Numbered from the stretch's first letter, positions 22,311-33,266 are shown. The stretch is 64,000 nt of DNA from Termitomyces sp. T153 (GCA_018296165.2 JACKQL020000008.1:1116001-1180000); one strand, 5' to 3'. Translations and numbers: made by a program. Notes: generated by a model from the letters alone, not told the origin.

Positions 22311-24006
22311 ATGTCTTCTTCAGCTTATTCTCCCATAGCATCTAGGTCGCCGTCCCCGCCTTCCCAGCCATTGTCCTCCAAAGATTCAGAGGGTCACCGA
22401 GATCGCCGTTGGGTTGAGGCGATGTACCATAGTCATGAGTGCGGTCCGTTCCATGTACCCCAGAACACTGATTGTCCCTATGCAGAGTTGTCTGTGGCCA
22501 TGGCTGGTCCCTCAGGGCCACTGTCTGGCGTGGATGCAACGCAGCCCCTGGCGGGCATGGTCACTTCTACGCGTTCCAAGTCTGGCATTCACCCAGGGGT
22601 GGTCCAGCTTGTCCCAGAGGGTTCAAGGGTGGTATAGGTGGAGGTGATGCCGGAGCAGTTTGCCAAGGCGGTGGGTTGGATAAGGGGTCCCCCCACCCTT
22701 GAGTGGTGTCAGGCAGCGGCCCTGGTGAGTGGCCACTTAGCTTCATGTTTCCCAGACCAACATGCCCCTGCAGTGTGCGTCTTGTACTCGACGAGGGGAG
22801 CAGTGTGAGTTTGAGGAACCTGCATCGGGGGTACGGCGGGACACGTCAGTGTGCCTTCCGTGCCGTTTGCGGCACGAGAAGTGCTCCATCACCCTGAGTT
22901 GGCAGGCCGTTTGCGTCGCGGCGGAGCAAGGGTGGGATCAAGGTTGGGTCGCAGCGCAGCTGGAGGAAGGGCGGAAGGGCAGGGTGTCGGGGAGGGGCTC
23001 CGGGGCTGGGGAAGGGGAACGGGTTAGCGCGCCTGTCATGAAGGTGGGCCCCCTGCGGGGTGGACGGAGGGAGGGGGCCCCTTCCATGCAGGAGAAAGGG
23101 AAACAGAGAGCGTCCCCTTCACCCGAGGCAGGTCCCAGTAAGCAGGCGCAGGGTGAGCAGGTAATGGGGGGCCCCCCTGGTTCCGCAATGTACTCCCCTA
23201 TGTCCAGAGCCCCCATTGAGCAGTCTGCAGATAGGTCGTGGTCGGTTGCGGAGGCCTATCTGCGGCATTGGGTAGAGGGCTTGGAACGGTTGTTGGTTGT
23301 ATGCAAGGAGGAGATTCAGGGGGTACGGGAGGAGAGGGATGGGGCTCGACGGGAGTTGGACGGGGTTCGGAGGGAACGGGACCTGGCGCAGAAGAACAAG
23401 GACATCGCCGTTGGGACTGCCACAGAGCGATTATCTCGTCTGCAGGAGTTGGAGGTGCAGACGGTGCATTTGCAGGCGTGGGCAGAGGCGGCAGAGGTGG
23501 CAACGCAGCAGGCAGGAGGCTCAGGGGTGTGGGAGACCCAGCAGGGTTCCAGTGCGGGGGAAGTCCGGGCAGCAGCGGAGAGGGCGCAGCGGCGGGAGGA
23601 ATGGCTTGCCAATGAGGCGGCCTTGGGCTGGCGAGAAGTGCTTCGTGAGTGGTTTCCCCGCTTTCTTCTCCTAAGCGCTGATTCAGGTTCCACAGACTGG
23701 GCCAGGGAGCATCACATCCTTCTCAATGGAGCATCGGCAGCGCTGGGGTCCATCCATGATGGGTTGGCGAGGATGCCCAGGGACCTTCCGCCGGAGCTGG
23801 GTCAAGGGGTTATGCAGATGGGGCGTCTGTTGGCAGGGCATTGGCAGAGGGCGACGGCAGATCCCGGGGCATGGTGGGAGATAGCGATGGACGTGGGGGA
23901 ACCACTCCCTGGGCAACCCAAGGTTCTGGCAGCGGTAGTGGCACAGTTGGAGGTGTTCATGGTGGGAAGGGCAGCAGGGTTAGGGTCAGAGGAGGAGGGA
24001 GAGTGA
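22311..24006 (+). pseudogene. A3 accessory gene: Zn2Cys6-like cluster plus coiled coil, one nonsense codon
   Basis: Exon 1 is 22311-22724 and exon 2 is 22774-24006, with a 49-nt GT-AG intron (22725-22773) in phase 0. The junction opens the motif C-x2-C-x6-C-x15-C-x2-C-x6-C (CASCTRRGEQC, then CLPCRLRHEKC), close to the fungal Zn2Cys6 spacing but with a long linker. A Ser/Pro-rich N-terminus precedes it. A Glu/Arg-rich coiled coil follows (about 23250-23600, EERDGARRELDGVRRERDLA), then a C-terminal domain ending GSEEEGE. Predicted length is about 548 residues. One in-frame TAG at 22635-22637 stands where both other copies have CAG, so it is a C-to-T change; otherwise the frame is open. The gene is convergent with pol, whose last frame ends about 150 bases away. 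It may bind nucleic acid or chromatin, or dimerise through the coil; no enzyme motif is seen. The function is unknown. Confidence 0.75.
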
Positions 24007-24149
24007 GGGGAATTCAGACCCCATCATTGACTTGTTCCCTGCCCCTTCCTGTTTGAGTATATACCTGTACACTGCTTGTTCCTATACAATCTTTGGTCCT
24101 TCTGCTGAGTGTGGGAAGTTTCAGATAGAGCGAGGAGAGGAGTAAGTGG
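24007..24149. other. Spacer between convergent accessory gene and pol
   Basis: A short AT-richer interval with pyrimidine-rich tracts. Both transcripts would end in or run through it, so overlapping 3' ends and double-stranded RNA are possible. Confidence 0.4.
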
Positions 24150-27100
24150 AAACACATAGGAGAGTATTGGTGGGAGTTGAATCCCTGGTGAACCCAGAGG
24201 CAGGGGTTATGCCCATTATTGCCATCTGTGTTGGGTCAGTCCCGGGGGTCCTGGGGCTTGGCGGGATTCTGTCGGTGGAAGTCCTGGAGTTTGTCGGGGG
24301 CTCTGTCGAGGTTCTTTCAGGGTTCCCACGTGTCATCCTCAGGTCCATAGCCCTTCCAGTGGACCAAGTACTGGAGTCGGCCGTGAACTACCCGGGAGTC
24401 AAGGATCTCATCGACCTCGTAGTGATACTCATCCTCGACTTCGATGGGGGGCGGTCGGCTGGGGCGTTGGCTGGGGAAGGGGTCTGGAGCGTGCCTTTCA
24501 AGGAGTCGAACATGGAACACAGGGTGGAGGCCCTTCAGGCCTGGAGGCAGGTCGAGCTTGTAAGCGTGGGTGGAGACCTTCTGGAGGATCTTGAATGGGC
24601 CGAGGCGTTTGTGGTCGAGTTTGATGGAAGGCCTCCAGGTCTTAAGATTTTGTCAGTCAAGCCAGACCAAGGTGCCAGGGGGCCAGTCAGGGGTCAGCTT
24701 GCAACGGGCGTCGGCGTGCTTGGAGTAGGCTTGGTTGGCAGTGTCGATCTCATCTCGGAGGAATTGGTGGAGGGATCAGAGGTCCTCAGCGACTTTGTGG
24801 GCAGTGTGGGAGGGGATGTCTTTGAGGGACAGTGTGAGTCGAGGGTTGAGGATTGTAGCCCTTGTTGGCGTAAAAGGGGGGAAACTCCGGTGGTGGAGTG
24901 AGGCATGTTGTTGTAGGTGAATTCGGCGAGGAGAAGCTCCGCGTGCCAGTCGTTCTGTAAATAGTTAATGTAGAGGCAAAGATACTGTTCTAACGTCTGG
25001 TTTACACGCTTGGTCTGCCCATCGGTTTCCAGGTGGTAGGCGGTAGAGAGGCTGGTTTTGATCTCAAGCGCCTTGCACAGCAATTGCCAGAAATGAGATA
25101 CGAATAGGGGTCCACAGTCGGAGACAATGTCATTGGGAAGTCCATGTTTGGAGAATACATGTTCTAGAAATAGTTTGGTGAAATCCAGGGCGGTGTCAGT
25201 GGTGTGGCAGGGAATAAAGAGGGCTTGTTTGGTAAGGCGGCAGATGACAACGAGGATTGCGTCGAAACCTTCGGAGTTGGGGAGTTCGACAATATGATCC
25301 ATTGATATCGAAGACCAGGGGCGGCGACCAACGGGGAGGGGTCTCAGTAATCCGTGGGGGCGATGGCGGGGTACTTTGGCCTGTAGGCAGGGTTCGCAGG
25401 CTCTTATGTATCGCGTGACGTCCTTCTTCATTCCTGGCCAAAAATAAGTCCGGGAGATGAGTTGAAGGGTCTTACGAATTCCTGGGTGCCCCTGGAGTTT
25501 GTGATCGTGGTGCTGCCAGAGTATGTCAAGGCAAATGGACTTGTGGTCTGGGGCATAGATTTGTCCACTCCGGAGCAGCAGGCAGTGGTCCTGGGATAGC
25601 AAAAAGGGGTTGTCTATGCTCAACTTGTCAGGGTTGTTGCGGGGGTCGTGCTGGTTGAAGAAGGGGTCCGGGGGTGAATTCCTGATTTGCTGGAGGATTC
25701 CTTCTTTGTTTAAAATCAGCACAGCATGTAGATGTTTGGGTGGGATTACCACTCGATGATTGAATGCATTTTGTTCAGTTTCGAATGATTTCTTCGGATA
25801 CATGTCGGGTCTCTGAGTGAGGGCATCGGGCTTTGCGCCGAGTCACCCAGGGTGGTAGTGAATGGTAAAATTGTACTCCAAAAGGGTTTTGGACCATCAA
25901 GCCTGGTGGTGGCTGAGCTGTTTCATGGTCGTGAAATATTGCAGGTTATTGTGATCGGAGTAGACTTGGATGCGGTGCGGGGACCCTTTGAGGTAGGCCC
26001 ACCACTGATGAAAGGCTTCGACGATTGTGAGGAGTTCCTTGTCGTAAATGTCATAGTTGAGTTCCGCTGGGATCATTGATTGGGTGTAGAAGGCGACGGG
26101 GCAGAGATCCTTGCCCCCCGAGTTTGACTGCTGTGTGGAATGAGCACTTTTCGGGTTTAGCATGAAGGTGATACTCTCAGAGTCGTTCCAGGACACAGCG
26201 GACGTGCTCCGAATGCTCCGCCGGCGAATTTGAGTAGATCAGGATATCATCCAAATATATGATGACAAAGACGTCGTTCATGTTGTGGAAGATGTTGTTC
26301 ATGAAGTACTGGAAGGTGGTGGGGGAGTTAGTCATTCCGAAGGGCATTACGAGATACTCAAAGAGGCCGTAGCAGGTGCGAAAGGCAGTCTTCCATTCAT
26401 GTCCCAGGGCGATCCGGACATTGTTGTAGCCGGAACGAAGGTCGATTTTTGTGTAAATTTTGGTGCTGCAAAGGCGATCAACAAGGTCTCCGATTAAGGG
26501 GAGGGGGTACCAGTTCTTCTTGGTGACTTTGTTGAGTCCCCAATAATCCACACAGAGTCGGAGGGATCTGTCTTTTTTCTTGGCAAACAGAACCAGAGCA
26601 CCAGCCGCAGAGATCGAGGGATGTATGAAGCCTTTGCCGAGCATGTCATCGAGGTATTCCTTCAGGGCCCAGAGCTCGATTTCAGACATGTTGTAGATCT
26701 TGCCAAACGGGGGTGAGGTGCCTTCTTTGAGGTCGATCTGGTGGTCGTAGGAGCGGTGCGGAGGGAGTTTCTTGGCACTTCCTTCAGAGAACACGTCAGC
26801 GAACTCATGATACTCCGGGGGAACTACTTCGGATAGGATCTGTTCCTCTGTCTTATGTTCTGGCGTGGTAGTCCCTGCGTGGAGGTATTCCTCCAGTAGG
26901 GCTGGCGTGACTTGCAACTGGAAGGCGGGGGTGCCTTCTCATAGGAGGCGTGCGAAGGGGGCAGCGCCGATGATTTTAATGTCAAGGTTTCCGGAGTCGA
27001 CGGGGTTGGGTACTGTAGGTGTGGCAGTTGGGTCCGGGGTGGCATCGGGGTCAGGGATAGACTGGAAACGGAGGTGGATTGCAGCCACTAAGCTTGCTTC

Positions 27101-28041
27101 GGGGCCGGGGAATTGCATGGTGAGGTTTTTCCAGTTGATGTTGGGATTGACGTCTCGCAGCCACGGGAGTCTGAGCACAATCGGGGTCAACGGGGGTAGT
27201 TGGGTAACAAGGAGTCGGGCCTGGAACTGCAGGTCGTTATTGAGGGTGAGGGTGTTGTCGTGGTACTGCGTGATTCTTGTCATGGCGGGGCTCCTGTCAA
27301 AGAGTTGGAGCTCGAGGGGTTTGTTGAGGTCATTGCATCAGAGGTCGAGTTGGTTGCTGACAAAGACACCGGAGGCGCCGCTGTCTACGAGGGTGGGAAG
27401 TACCTTGAGTGAGCCGCCAAGTCAGACATAGATGATGAACGATCGTGCAGACCTAGAGTGAAGTTGCAGCGGGGTCCGGGGTTGGTTGATCGTGGTCTCG
27501 GAGCTCTTGGAGGGGGATGAGACATGGAAGGGTACCAGTCCGGAGTCGGTGGGGTTGTCCCGGTCAAGGCATAGGGTGAGACTGGGCCAATCGACGCAGG
27601 GATTGGTGGAGCAGAGCCATGAGAACCCTAAGACAATGGGGGCAGAGGGGTGTAATTTTGTGACGAGTAGTTGGAGTTCTTGCTGTTGTCCGTCGGCGAA
27701 GGTCAGGGTTGTTTCTAGGCAATGAGTGATGTCTCCCGCTGGGGTAGAGTCTCTGTCAAAGAGTTTGAGGGGGATTGGGGCGGGGAGGCAGCGGAGGGGT
27801 TGTGGAGCGAGCGCCGCCAGGGATTCATCAACAAAGTTATCGGTGGTGCTGCTGTCAATTAGTGTGGGGATGGGTTTGTCAGTGAAGGGGAGAGTGGTGT
27901 GGAGGAGGAGGTTTGTGGAGGAGTGGGAGGGGAGGTGTGCTGGGGGGTTGTCCGGGGCAAGCATCATTGCGTGGAGGAGTGTGGCTGGGGTGGAGAAGAT
28001 GTCGGGATGTGGTCCGTGGTCTAGTGTGTCTTCCAGACCTA
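24150..28041 (-). pseudogene. A3 pol: two retropepsins, RT, partial RNase H, integrase, chromodomain
   Basis: The pol frame lies -1 relative to the gag stop (TAG 28041-28039). Retropepsin 1 (27960-27430) reads LIDSSTTDNF; its expected DSGAT is altered by two CpG-to-CpA changes. Retropepsin 2 (27420-27060) keeps LVDSGASGVF, exactly 157 codons downstream. RT (26880-26190) has LCVDYWGLNK, NSPTTFQYFMN and an intact YLDD (near 26245). Around 26135 the RT connection and the start of RNase H are deleted; RNase H resumes with KDLCPVAFYTQSM. Integrase (25600-24950) has the HHCC site (GHPGIRKTL...CEPCLQAK) and D-D-E positions in MDHIVELP, SDCGPLFVS and NQTLEQYL. The chromodomain (24450-24250) reads [20 protein letters not shown], then [13 protein letters not shown]. 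In-frame stops are mainly TGA at Arg positions. Confidence 0.88.
27377..27856 (-). other. Tandem retropepsin active sites in A3
   Basis: Active-site triplets: DSS at 27856-27848 and DSG at 27385-27377, 471 nt apart and in the same frame. Both are followed by parallel blocks (LFDR, then LLVTKLHPSAPIVLGFSWL and LLVTQLPPLTPIVLRLPWL), so the domain is duplicated, not a chance motif. Confidence 0.85.
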
Positions 28042-30540
28042 AACCGCCGACTCATTTTCCGTGAACTGGTAGTTACAGTCTTCTCCGTCGATCGTCCACA
28101 CGGCGCGTCCCATCACCTGTTGTTTAGGGCAACTGCGAATAAAGTGTCCCTGCTCACCACATAGGATGCATGCGCCCTCCTTCCATCGTTTCTCCTGCAT
28201 TTCCTCCGGCACGTCAATCCACTGGCTGTCCTGGATTCTATTTGCGCATAGGGCTTCCTGATTGTTGGCAGGGTCCAGGATGTCATTGCAATTGTTGGGG
28301 TTGGTATCCAGGGGTACTGGGGTGTCATGGAGGTCGGCGGCGTTGAGCTGGGCAGGTGGGTGCTGCCCCAGGGGTCAGTTAGTGTTGGGGACTCCTTGGC
28401 CTGGGGGGAAGCGGGGTGTGGGGTTAGCAGGGTTAGCGGGGATTGAGGGTCGGATGCCATTGGTTGCTCCGGCCTGCCAGTTGGTGTTACCAGAGGTGTT
28501 CCACGAGGTCCGGGGCACCATGTTTTCACTGCGGTCTTCCCAATAACATTGGTCAACCTGGGTAATGAGTGCCTTGTACCCATCATAGGTGGTTTGTTTG
28601 GGCATGAGGCGAAGGACATCCTTGATCCGTTGGGGTAGGGCACGATGGAGGGCAAACTGGAGGGAGTTGTAGTTCCAGCCGGTCTCATAGGCCTCTTGTT
28701 CAAATCGTACGATGAAGGTCATGAAGCGTTTGTTGTCGTGCATTCGGAGGTTGAAGAGATTTTCCTCCACCTCCACTACAGTGTCAAAGACGCCAAACTT
28801 ACTTGAGAACTCTTGGGTGAAAGCGAGCCAATTGGAGAGTACGGGATTGTTTGGGTTGAACCAGAGTAGCGCGGTGTAGTGGTCGAAGGCGATGCCCTGT
28901 AAGTATGATGCGGCAAAGGCCACTCATGAGCTCTTGAGCTGAAAGGTGATGGGCTTAGCTCGAAACATAGTTAAACACTGGGTCAGGAAGATTTGCCACT
29001 TCCGAGGGTCATGGCCGGTGAAGGGTTTGGGCTTCTGGATGTCAAGTTTTCCCTCCCGGGCCAGTGTGTCGTGGGTGTTGTCCTGTGAATTTTGAGTTCA
29101 AGGTGGGGGTCCGGTGTTGTAGTAGTAGTGGTAGTGATTTCCGTTTCTGCGCTGGGGGGGAAAGCTGTCCATTGCCAGGCCCCATCCTCCTGGGGGTCCG
29201 CCATTGGGTGGTCCCCTGCCAGGGTTTTGACCTACACTACCCGGGGCGGGTCTTGGGGCCCATCGAGGGGGAGGGGGTCCTCCGGGGTTCGGGGGACCGA
29301 AATAGTTGATGTCGGTGGGGGGATTAGGCATCAGGGTGGGCGGGGGACGAGAGGGGTTGATGGAGAGAGGGGGTCAGGGCGCCCCGGGGCCCATGGGCTG
29401 TCGCGGGGGAACTGGGGCGTTGGGACGGGGCAGAGGGGCATTGCTATGAGGGGCGCGAGATCAAAGTGGGGGGGTCAGTCTCGTTGGGGCCCATTGCATG
29501 GGGGGTGTTTGTCGGCGGGGTTGCCCAGCTCGTCAATATAGGAGAGGGTCCTGTTGTTGTTGTCGACGCGTAAGGGCGGTCGTTGGGAGCAGAGTTTGGG
29601 GGCGGTGGGTTGGTCCCAGGTTCGGAAGGCGCTGGGCACCGAGCTGGCCTGGGGCCAGGCAGAGAGAGCCAGGGTGTGGGCGGCGGGTTGGTCGAACAAC
29701 CCTCCCGCAGGGTTGAGGTTCCTCAAGATGCTGGAGGCCGCGTTGAGTTCTTCCTGCTGACGGGGAACAGAAGATGGGGCTTTGCTTCGTGTCCCGACAG
29801 GTTCCTTGCGTTGCACGTGGAAGGAGCAGGCAGGATCCAGAGGGTCTTCGAAGGGGCGGGGGTTTGGGCTAGTGTGGATTTCTTTGACCAAGGCGTGGAG
29901 CTTGTTCCGTAAGTTGTTGTCGATGCCCAGGGTGCCTTGCGTATTCTCCGGGAGGTTCCCTTGTAGGTAGCGTTCATGGAAGTCGAGGAGTCAATCCGCC
30001 CAGACCTCTGGAGTTGTGGAGGCATCGGGGTAGCCTAGGTTGGTGAGGAGGGTGCGGGTATGCCTTGCAAATTCCGCGGGGGACAGGCGGAGGAAGCGGA
30101 GGACTTTGTCGCGTTGCTGGGCATAGGCTTCGATCCTTTGCTGCCTAGGAGAAGGAGGGGTTTGAGCGGCGAATGGTGGGCGGGGGGGGGAATAGTTATC
30201 CGTGGCCTCCAGAGGGACTGGGGCTGCAGCGGAGATTGGGTACACATAGTAATGGGCAGGGGGGAGGTAGGCGGGGTTGGGGCTCGCTGCAGAGTATCCT
30301 CCGGGGTTGATACGGGGGTTGTTGCCATCAGCGTGGAATGCGGGAGGGCGGTGCCAGCCCGGGGGTATTCCCTGGCTGATGGAGGGGGCGTAGAACGCCT
30401 GGTTGGGGTCAGGGGTCCAATGACGGGGCGCGTATTGGTCCGTGAAGGGACTCAGGTAGAATGGGGCATAGGAATTTTCCAGTATGGGCTGGCCGTAGGC
30501 GTCAGTTGGGTAACCGACAGGGTTGTACATGGGGTTAAAC
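28039..30540 (-). pseudogene. A3 gag
   Basis: Gag starts at about 30528 (MYNPVGYPTDAYGQPI), is rich in Pro, Tyr and Asn, and contains a long Pro-rich N-terminal part (30500-29340). A frame change near 29340 leads into MPNPPTDINYFGPPNPGG, then the capsid-like region (29030-28560: FTGHDPRKWQIFL, FNLRMHDNKRFMTFIVRFEQ) and one zinc knuckle CILCGEQGHFIRSCP (about 28171-28127), then stop TAG at 28041-28039. In-frame TGA codons (for example after PEVWAD, QLKSS and VPNTN) stand where CGA Arg is plausible. Gag would package element RNA. The long N-terminal extension could be a separate ORF. Confidence 0.75.
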
Positions 30541-30567
30541 ACAGATATCGAGAATGGGGTAAGGGGG

Positions 30568-30580
30568 AGTCTTGATATTA
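30568..30580 (-). promoter_or_regulatory. A3 self-primed primer-binding site
   Basis: Directly adjoining the 5' LTR the sense strand reads TAATATCAAGACT. This is the exact reverse complement of AGTCTTGATATTA inside both A3 LTRs (sense 31144-31132 and 21663-21651). It does not look like a tRNA 3' end. This is the geometry of Tf1-type self-priming, in which the transcript's own 5' end is the primer. Confidence 0.75.
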
Positions 30581-31578
30581 TGTCAGGTTCCGCTGATGAC
30601 AGGGGCTCAGTACACTGGCAAGTCCTTACTAGGCGGGCACGATGTCCTGCGCTTATAACCAGGCATCCGGAGTTGGAGCGGAGGTGGGGAAAGCTTGCGA
30701 GGGGGGTCCCTAGGGAGAGTGGCCCGAGCAAGTCCTGAGTGATTCGGAGGGGTCTAAGACTGAAGGTACTGGTTGTTGACCCAGGGCGGGTGTCAGGGTT
30801 TGTTAGTGGGTGCACAAATAGATTGCGGGGTAGGCAGAGGCTTCTCGGTTGATGGGGGTGGGCTTGGAGCTGGACAGGGGATTACCGGGGCTTGGTGGGT
30901 TCTGGGGCCGAGCGGGTAGCGAGGTCCAGAGTTGTCGTTAAGAATGTTCAGGTCATGGCACATGCGCGGAGTTTGTACTGATGTAGGGAGCAAGGGAACT
31001 TCAGAGGAACAAAGGAAATATATACAGTTGAGATGGACGGAGACAAGACGAGACTGAGAAAAGATAGATTCAAAACCTAAAAACAGAAATAGAGACGAGA
31101 CGAGAGACAAAACATAGGAAACCGGTAAATGTAATATCAAGACTAAAGTTCAAGGAGTTATTCTATGACTTATATACTGACTACTGGGTGCCTCCGAGGG
31201 CGGCAGAGATGATGGCGGGGGTCGGCGGAGCTGTGTAGAGTCGACGGGTGTCAGGTACAATCCAAGGTCGGGCCGCAGCGGTATTCTGATGGGATCAGTT
31301 GGGGGCGCGGCCGCTCTGGGGACGTCATGACACTCCGGGACAGGTCGGGTGAACTAGGGTAGGGGGTCGGGGACGTATGACGTGGCCAGGAATGGTGGGG
31401 GAAGGTTTCAGGGGGGTGTTGATGGCTACGGAGAGGGAGTTGCCATCGGGGTTTGCTGGAGAAGCGTCGGAGTTGTCCAGTGTGGGCGCGAAAGTGTGGG
31501 CAGGGTTCAGTGGAGTTAGACAGGAAATTGGGAGGGGTTGGGAGCAGTGTCTGAGGAGCTAGGGAGCGGGTCGTGACA
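30581..31578 (-). repeat. A3 5' LTR (right copy)
   Basis: 998 bp, TGTCAGGTTCC...GGTCGTGACA, followed by GCTAT. Drives gag-pol on the minus strand. Contains the R-start 13-mer complement at 31132-31144. Confidence 0.95.
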
Positions 31579-33266
31579 GCTATGGCACTTGACAAACTTC
31601 AAGTCCAAGAACAGTCCTGTCACTCCACTATCTAGGAGAGTGGTGACTCCACAGGTTTTCTGGGTGTCCATGGTCTCTATCTCCATGCCAAAGCATAGGG
31701 AGTTGGCAAATAGGCTTGAAGCCATTACATACTGCTAGAGCATTTGGCATGCCCAGGCAGGGCAGCACTGGCAGACCCTAGCTGGTGTCAGGGAACTTGG
31801 CAGAGGCTCTGGAGTTGGTATTTGTATATCTGGAAAGGAACATTGAGGTTCTTCTGTCTTAGAATGAGGGGCATCAGAAAAAGCAATTTCATTTTCTAAT
31901 AACAAACATAAGAACTTGTTAGTATTCAGCAATGGAGATGTACACCTCATCCATTGCTCAACTAAAAATCCTCCTCTGGTTCTGGGAGTGATGCTCCAAA
32001 GTCAACTCTGGCTCATCCAGTAATGGAGCACTGGCAGCATCCCTTGCAGCCAGCAATTGCAGGAGGAGTTCCTCCTGCTCTGCTGTGGAGAGGTAATACA
32101 CTTCCAGAGCCAAGGGGCAGTGTCATGTGAAATGCCTGGGCTTCTTGGATCTCCAACACAATAACAGCATGGTGCAGAGCTGTTGGGCTGTGTCCATATC
32201 CATGGAGATGCCTGGTAGCAAGAGGTGCAGCATGGGGATGGCTGGAGTGGGGGCAGGTGCTGAGCAAGCAATTGCAGAGTATTAGAGGCTGGTAATCAGT
32301 GCAGGGTGCAGCATGGGATGCATGCAGCAGAGCTCCTGTTAAATCTCATGAGTTGCTACTGATCCTAGACTACCCCATACCACAAAGCAATCCTTTTGTC
32401 ATTAGGGCAGCCCTCCACAAGATTGTCAATGTGTCCCACCAGTGCAGAGTGCAGCCATCCCAGAATGTGAGGCATAACTGAAGGCCATTAGGGTAGGCAG
32501 CTTACTCAACCAGTGCCCAGAAGGAGTTGATGTACTTGTTTAGGGTTTGCTTCCCTTGCCCATATTGCTCCCTGTCACATAGTGTCAAGGCAGCAGCTTT
32601 GGCAGGGTCTAGTGGAAAAAACTCTGCCTGGAAGTCCTTCTCAAAGGTGGCCCAGTCTGGAAAACATCCCACACCTCTGGGGCAATGGAAGATTCACAAT
32701 GCATAGGTGGAGGCATATCCTGTCCTCATGTATGACAGTACCCAGGCTATTTTCAACATGTTGGAGTCAAAGGCATCCCTGCTGAGGTGGATGTAGGTGA
32801 GGCAGGACTGGAGGAAATGTTCTCTGCTGAAGTGAGTGTCATTGTATGCATCTAGAAGCATGGAGCATGGAATCTACAGTTGTAGGGTCACCAGAGCTGT
32901 GGAGATGGATATAGAAGTGGTCAGGGTAGGTCTCATGACTAAAAGAGGTGTAGAGGTAGGGAGCAGGCACTCAAGCAGCACCTGTAGTGATTAGGAGATG
33001 AGATCTGTGGTTTGACAGAGGGTGGAGAGTTTGGTTGTATAGTAGATAAAAGATGATTGCATGAGTTGCAACTGGTTTTCTAAGTGTAACAGGTGGTTCG
33101 AGGCTTTGTTCTGTGGGGCTGGAACCTCTGCAGAGGTGTCTGGGTTGGCAGGCTGAGACATAGAACTCTGCAGTGCTTAATCCTGGTAGAGAAGCAACAG
33201 ATAGTGGCTCAAGGTTCTCTGCAGCTATGAGGGGCTTCCAGACTACTTTTAGAAGACTTTTTCTGC
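31579..33266 (-). pseudogene. B5 gag and protease start
   Basis: Gag blocks lie at about 33150-32000, with many breaks. The protease begins near 31725 with an intact LLDSGVTGLFLD, then KFVKCHS, where A3 inserted. The DSG active site is preserved although the protein is cut in two. In related elements gag-pol is one polyprotein. Confidence 0.75.

Larger units (their letters stand above)
21100..31578 (-). mobile_element. Element A3: full-length Ty3/gypsy chromovirus with a convergent accessory gene
   Basis: 10479 bp between perfect 5-bp duplications GCTAT (21095-21099 and 31579-31583). LTRs of equal length, 998 bp, lie at 21100-22097 and 30581-31578. Sense is minus: LTR, self-complementary PBS, gag, two protease domains, RT, part of RNase H, integrase, chromodomain. 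Then, on the plus strand, comes a two-exon accessory gene, then PPT and 3' LTR. GC-rich with abundant CpG, unlike its neighbours. The LTRs differ mainly by C/T and G/A changes. In-frame TGA stops and an RT/RNase H deletion make it non-autonomous. Confidence 0.95.

Noticed and set aside
22311..24006. Ordinary host transcription factor unrelated to the transposon
   Set aside because: The gene is inside A3 between LTRs and PPT, and an equivalent gene sits at the same place in A2, so it belongs to the element, although a host origin before capture remains possible.
24146..24901. 251-codon plus-strand open frame
   Set aside because: It is the opposite-strand shadow of A3 integrase and chromodomain, whose conserved motifs are on the minus strand. 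The GC-rich sequence keeps antisense frames open.
26865..27431. 188-codon plus-strand open frame
   Set aside because: Shadow of the second retropepsin and the linker to RT on the minus strand; no motif of its own.
24150..30540. UGA recoding (selenocysteine or altered code) to explain repeated in-frame TGA
   Set aside because: The stops sit at Arg positions and are explained by CGA-to-TGA; neighbouring genes use ordinary stops and other copies carry TAG as well.
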